7,055 bases of DNA, taken from assembly GCA_002361175.1 (NCBI GenBank), contig DESG01000104.1, forward strand, positions 1-7,055, in the 5' to 3' direction. Origin of the DNA: Lachnoclostridium sp. UBA3320. Its GTDB lineage: Bacteria > Bacillota > Clostridia > Lachnospirales > Lachnospiraceae. Position numbers and translations under genes: made by a program. The notes below the pieces were generated by a model. It had not been told where the DNA came from. It searched no databases and worked only from the letters and a program-made list of their open reading frames with translations. Numbering within the stretch: the first letter of the stretch is position 1; every line of letters starts with the position of its first letter. This document shows positions 4,452 to 7,055 of the stretch, piece after piece.

Positions 4452-5870
4452 ATGAGAAAAACAAAAATCATATGTACATTAGGACCATCAACAAAGAAAG
4501 ATGACGTTTTACGTAAACTTATGTTAAATGGCATGAATACTGCAAGAATTAATTTTTCCCATGGTACAAGGGAGTCACATCTGGAAACAATTAATGAAGT
4601 TAAAAAACTACGTGAGGAATTAAATCTTCCTATTGCCATATTGCTTGATACAAGCGGACCTGAAATAAGGCTTGGCGATTTTTTGAATGGAAAAGCAAAA
4701 TTAGAAAGTGGGAATCTTTTTACCCTTACATCTAGGGATGTAGAAGGCACTGAAAAAGAAGCTTCCATAACATACAAAAATTTGCCAAAGGACGTAGAGA
4801 AAGGAACTATTATTCTTATAGATGATGGTCTTATAAAAATGGAGGCAGAGGAAGTAACTGATACAGATATTGTGTGCCGTGTATTAAATGGTGGCACTGT
4901 TTCAAATCATAAGGGCATTAACGTTCCTAATGTCAATATTAGTATGCCATATATCAGTGAGAAAGACAGGCTTGATATTATATTTGGCATAGATAATGAC
5001 CTTGACTATATAGCTGCATCATTTGTAAGAAACGCAGATGACGTATTGCAGATAAGGAAAATTTTTGAAGAAAAAGGATGTAACAACATTAAAATAATTT
5101 CAAAAATCGAAAACAGGCAGGGTGTTGACAATATTGACGAAATACTTGAAGTTTCTGATGGCATAATGATTGCAAGAGGAGACATGGGTGTGGAGATTCC
5201 ACTACAAGAAGTTCCTGTTATACAGAAAAAGATTATTAAAAAGGTATATAATGCAGATAAAATAGTAATTACAGCTACACAGATGCTTGATTCAATGATG
5301 AAAAACCCAAGACCTACCAGAGCTGAAGCTACAGACGTTGCCAATGCAATATATGATGGTACAAGCGCTATAATGCTTTCAGGAGAAACAGCTGCAGGAA
5401 ATTATCCAGTAGAAGCACTACAAACAATGATTGACATTACAGAATGTGCAGAAGCAGACATAGATTATAAAAAGCGTTTTAAAGTGCTTGTTAAAATGGA
5501 AACACCTAATGTGACAGATGCTATATCACATGCAACATGTATGACTGCAATGGATATTAATGCTGCTGCTATTATTACAATTACTAAAGAGGGTGGAACA
5601 GCCAGAATGATTTCAAGATACCGTCCATATTCACCAATAATAGGATGTACACCTTTGAAGAAAACATTTTATCAGATGGGTTTATCATGGGGTGTTAATC
5701 CTGTTATGATTAATGAGGAAACAGATACAGAAGAGTTATTTACTAATTCAATAAAAGCCGCACAGCAAAGAGGATATATAAAGAAAGATGAAATCGCTGT
5801 AATAACAGCTGGCGTACCACTTGGAGTATCAGGAACGACCAATATAATAAGAGTTATGACAGCGGAATAG
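4452..5870 (+). CDS. pyk: Pyruvate kinase
   Basis: This enzyme converts phosphoenolpyruvate and ADP to pyruvate and ATP, the last step of glycolysis, in the cytoplasm, usually as a tetramer. Starting at ATG 4452 the protein begins MRKTKIICTLGPS, the usual N-terminus, and has 472 residues, the compact form without the C-terminal PEP-utiliser-like domain of Bacillus. Visible sites: NFSHG (34-38), DTSGPEIR (66-73), IDDGLI (123-128), ISKIENRQG (216-224) with catalytic Lys218 and metal ligand Glu220, ARGDMG (241-246) with metal ligand Asp244, ITATQML (273-279), and the C-terminal allosteric domain from about 350. Oddity: Ser replaces the usual Lys in DTKGPEIR, and Leu replaces Thr after the Arg; Glu71 of the potassium-linked position is kept. 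It has its own promoter and terminator and the stop is TAG. Confidence 0.97.
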   Translation: MRKTKIICTLGPSTKKDDVLRKLMLNGMNTARINFSHGTRESHLETINEVKKLREELNLPIAILLDTSGPEIRLGDFLNGKAKLESGNLFTLTSRDVEGTEKEASITYKNLPKDVEKGTIILIDDGLIKMEAEEVTDTDIVCRVLNGGTVSNHKGINVPNVNISMPYISEKDRLDIIFGIDNDLDYIAASFVRNADDVLQIRKIFEEKGCNNIKIISKIENRQGVDNIDEILEVSDGIMIARGDMGVEIPLQEVPVIQKKIIKKVYNADKIVITATQMLDSMMKNPRPTRAEATDVANAIYDGTSAIMLSGETAAGNYPVEALQTMIDITECAEADIDYKKRFKVLVKMETPNVTDAISHATCMTAMDINAAAIITITKEGGTARMISRYRPYSPIIGCTPLKKTFYQMGLSWGVNPVMINEETDTEELFTNSIKAAQQRGYIKKDEIAVITAGVPLGVSGTTNIIRVMTAE

Positions 5871-5917
5871 TAAAAGTTGACTGAAAACATTCAAAATTTT
5901 TTAAATAAATAACAAAT

Positions 5918-5954
5918 AAAAAGCATTTGAGGGATATAATCCAAATGCTTTTTT
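5918..5954 (+). terminator. Strong intrinsic terminator after pyk
   Basis: AAAAAGCATTTG (5918-5929) and CAAATGCTTTTT (5942-5953) form a perfect 12-bp stem with a 12-base loop, ending in a run of six Ts (5949-5954). The opposite strand is also T-rich after the stem, so it could work in both directions, although no converging gene is present. Confidence 0.9.
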
Positions 5955-5993
5955 AATGCAAAAATAACCTATTTTTATAAAAAATAAATAAAT

Positions 5994-6067
5994 TTGTTAT
6001 ATTGTATTTTAATAATTTATAATTTTAGTATAATAATATATAGTAGTATTCATTATTTTAGAAAGGA
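5994..6067 (+). promoter_or_regulatory. Probable promoter and RBS of the recombinase gene
   Basis: The region is almost entirely A and T. TTGTTA (5994-5999), 18 bases, then TATAAT (6018-6023) is the best promoter; a second TATAAT lies at 6029-6034 with a poor -35. The ribosome site GAAAGGA (6061-6067) is modest, 11 bases before ATG 6079, suggesting weak translation. Confidence 0.5.
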
Positions 6068-6078
6068 TAATTAATTAT

Positions 6079-6921
6079 ATGTCATATATTATTACAGAAC
6101 AGATACTTAAAAATTACAGGGAATATTTAATAGAAGGAGAAAAAAGCATAGCAACAATAAACAAATATATATGCGATATTAGAAAACTGATGGACTATGC
6201 TAATGGACAGGAAATTACAAAAAAATTAATGCTTGAATTTAAGGAAAGTTTAAGAGTAGACAAAAACTATAAACTCTCCAGCATAAATTCATTTCTTATA
6301 GCAGCAAACAGACTATTTGACTATCTTGAATGGTATGGACTTAATGTAAAACTTTACCAAATACAAAATGATGTTTTTGCATCTAAAAAAATTGACCTAT
6401 CTATGCAAGAATATAGGAAACTAGTAATGGCGGCATGGCATAAAGGAAAGAAAAGACTTGCCATGATTATTCAAACTTTATGCTCTATGGGATTAAGAAT
6501 AAGTGAACTTACATTTATAACAACAGAAAGCGTGCAAAAAGGTGAGGTAGAAATTTACTGCAAAAGAAAACAGAGAAAAGCACTTATTCCAAGTGGTCTA
6601 CGCAAACTGCTTCTAGACTATATCCGTGAAAATGGAATTACAAATGGGATTGTATTTCGCACATCAAGCGGAAAGGCAGTTGACCGCAGCAATATATGGA
6701 GGGAGATGAAATCACTCAAAGAAGAGGCAGGAATAGGAAAAGAAAAAATCTTTCCGCATAATTTGAGACATTTGTTTGCAAAGACATTTTATGAAGCAAG
6801 TAAAGATATTGCAAAGCTTGCAGATGTACTTGGACACAGCAGCATAGAGACAACAAGACGTTATATTATGACAACATACGAAGAACACCAGAAACAGATT
6901 GATAGTTTGGGATTGGTATAA
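6079..6921 (+). CDS. Tyrosine recombinase/integrase, stand-alone
   Basis: This 280-residue tyrosine recombinase cuts and rejoins DNA through a 3'-phosphotyrosine intermediate. Residues about 3-90 form the helical SAM-like core-binding domain. The catalytic domain from about 105 carries the full set: Arg140 (MGLRISEL, 137-144), a lysine in the beta-hairpin KRKQRK (162-167, probably Lys164), His227 and Arg230 (PHNLRHLFA, 226-234), His253 (LGHSS), and nucleophile Tyr262 (RRYIMTT). No arm-binding N-terminal domain is present, so it resembles Xer and invertase-type enzymes in size rather than large phage integrases. It is in its own unit after the pyk terminator, with no excisionase, relaxase or phage gene beside it in the window. 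Target sites are not identified. Chromosomal XerC/D, a phase-variation invertase or an element remnant are all possible. Confidence 0.93.
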   Translation: MSYIITEQILKNYREYLIEGEKSIATINKYICDIRKLMDYANGQEITKKLMLEFKESLRVDKNYKLSSINSFLIAANRLFDYLEWYGLNVKLYQIQNDVFASKKIDLSMQEYRKLVMAAWHKGKKRLAMIIQTLCSMGLRISELTFITTESVQKGEVEIYCKRKQRKALIPSGLRKLLLDYIRENGITNGIVFRTSSGKAVDRSNIWREMKSLKEEAGIGKEKIFPHNLRHLFAKTFYEASKDIAKLADVLGHSSIETTRRYIMTTYEEHQKQIDSLGLV

Positions 6922-6975
6922 AGCATTTTAATATAATGACATAACGGAAACAAAACATATAATAAATCATAAATA

Positions 6976-7000
6976 TACATATGTAAGCGTTTTAACAAAA
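6976..7000 (+). repeat. Motif block shared with 1659-1708 (right copy)
   Basis: The palindrome TACATATGTA (6976-6985) runs directly into AAGCGTTTTAACAAAA (6985-7000). The left copy upstream of the PBP promoter has both parts, 23 bases apart, with one extra A in the second. It lies 54 bases downstream of the recombinase stop. Confidence 0.3.
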
Positions 7001-7023
7001 TACAAACTATAAATTCCAAACTC

Positions 7024-7055
7024 AAAAAATACAACATAATAAAAATTATGTTGTA
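7024..7055. terminator. Inverted repeat at right edge, likely terminator
   Basis: TACAACATAAT (7030-7040) and ATTATGTTGTA (7045-7055) form a perfect 11-bp stem with an AAAA loop, cut by the window end. AAAAAA (7024-7029) precedes it, so on the minus strand the stem is followed by TTTTTT; that is good evidence for a terminator of a minus-strand gene lying to the right. Whether a T run also follows on the plus strand, making it the recombinase terminator, cannot be seen. Confidence 0.55.

Noticed and set aside
4343..4897. 184-residue minus-strand open frame opposite pyk
   Set aside because: Shadow of the pyk coding frame; Ser/Phe/Ile-rich composition and no ribosome site.
5006..5344. 112-residue minus-strand frame opposite pyk
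   Set aside because: Shadow of a conserved coding region with no independent features.
1..7055. CRISPR array or insertion sequence
   Set aside because: No regularly spaced repeats, transposase gene or terminal inverted repeats with target duplications were seen.

Overview
The window is AT-rich, with strong AGGAGG-type ribosome sites and consensus sigma-A promoters. A compact pyruvate kinase without the extra C-terminal domain of Bacillus enzymes, a class A penicillin-binding protein with an acidic tail, and a tRNA-Trp without an encoded CCA all suggest a Gram-positive clostridium, probably Lachnospiraceae. The family assignment is an inference from style, not a search result.

Left part (1-682). 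A minus-strand tRNA-Trp(CCA) is framed by a perfect TTGACA-17-TATAAT promoter and an intrinsic terminator. Its structure is unusual: an A.C mismatch at 27:43 leaves a four-pair anticodon stem, there is a U.U mismatch in the T stem, and the 15/48 positions are atypical. Divergent from it, at 526-615, is a 29-codon reading frame with a strong ribosome site and one internal UGA. If that UGA is read as Trp, the product is a continuous amphipathic helix. This tRNA and UGA-peptide pair is the most novel candidate in the window. The remaining 250-520 stretch holds no convincing gene.

Middle part (683-5954). Three plus-strand transcription units follow. The first is a LacX-type aldose 1-epimerase with its own extended -10 promoter and terminator. 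The second is a class A penicillin-binding protein, whose true start is ATG 1809 rather than TTG 1803, followed 14 bases later by a 97-residue two-helix membrane protein in the same apparent operon. The third is pyruvate kinase (start ATG 4452), preceded by two overlapping, mutually exclusive inverted repeats and followed by a strong terminator. These are ordinary carbohydrate, cell-wall and glycolysis functions with no obvious shared pathway.

Right part (5955-7055). A very AT-rich promoter region leads into a complete stand-alone tyrosine recombinase with all catalytic residues. After it, a short motif block similar to one upstream of the penicillin-binding protein gene occurs again, and the window ends inside or at the end of a perfect 11-bp inverted repeat, probably a terminator.

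Four main genes and the tRNA are secure. The UGA-containing peptide, the 97-residue protein's role and the palindromes are open questions.
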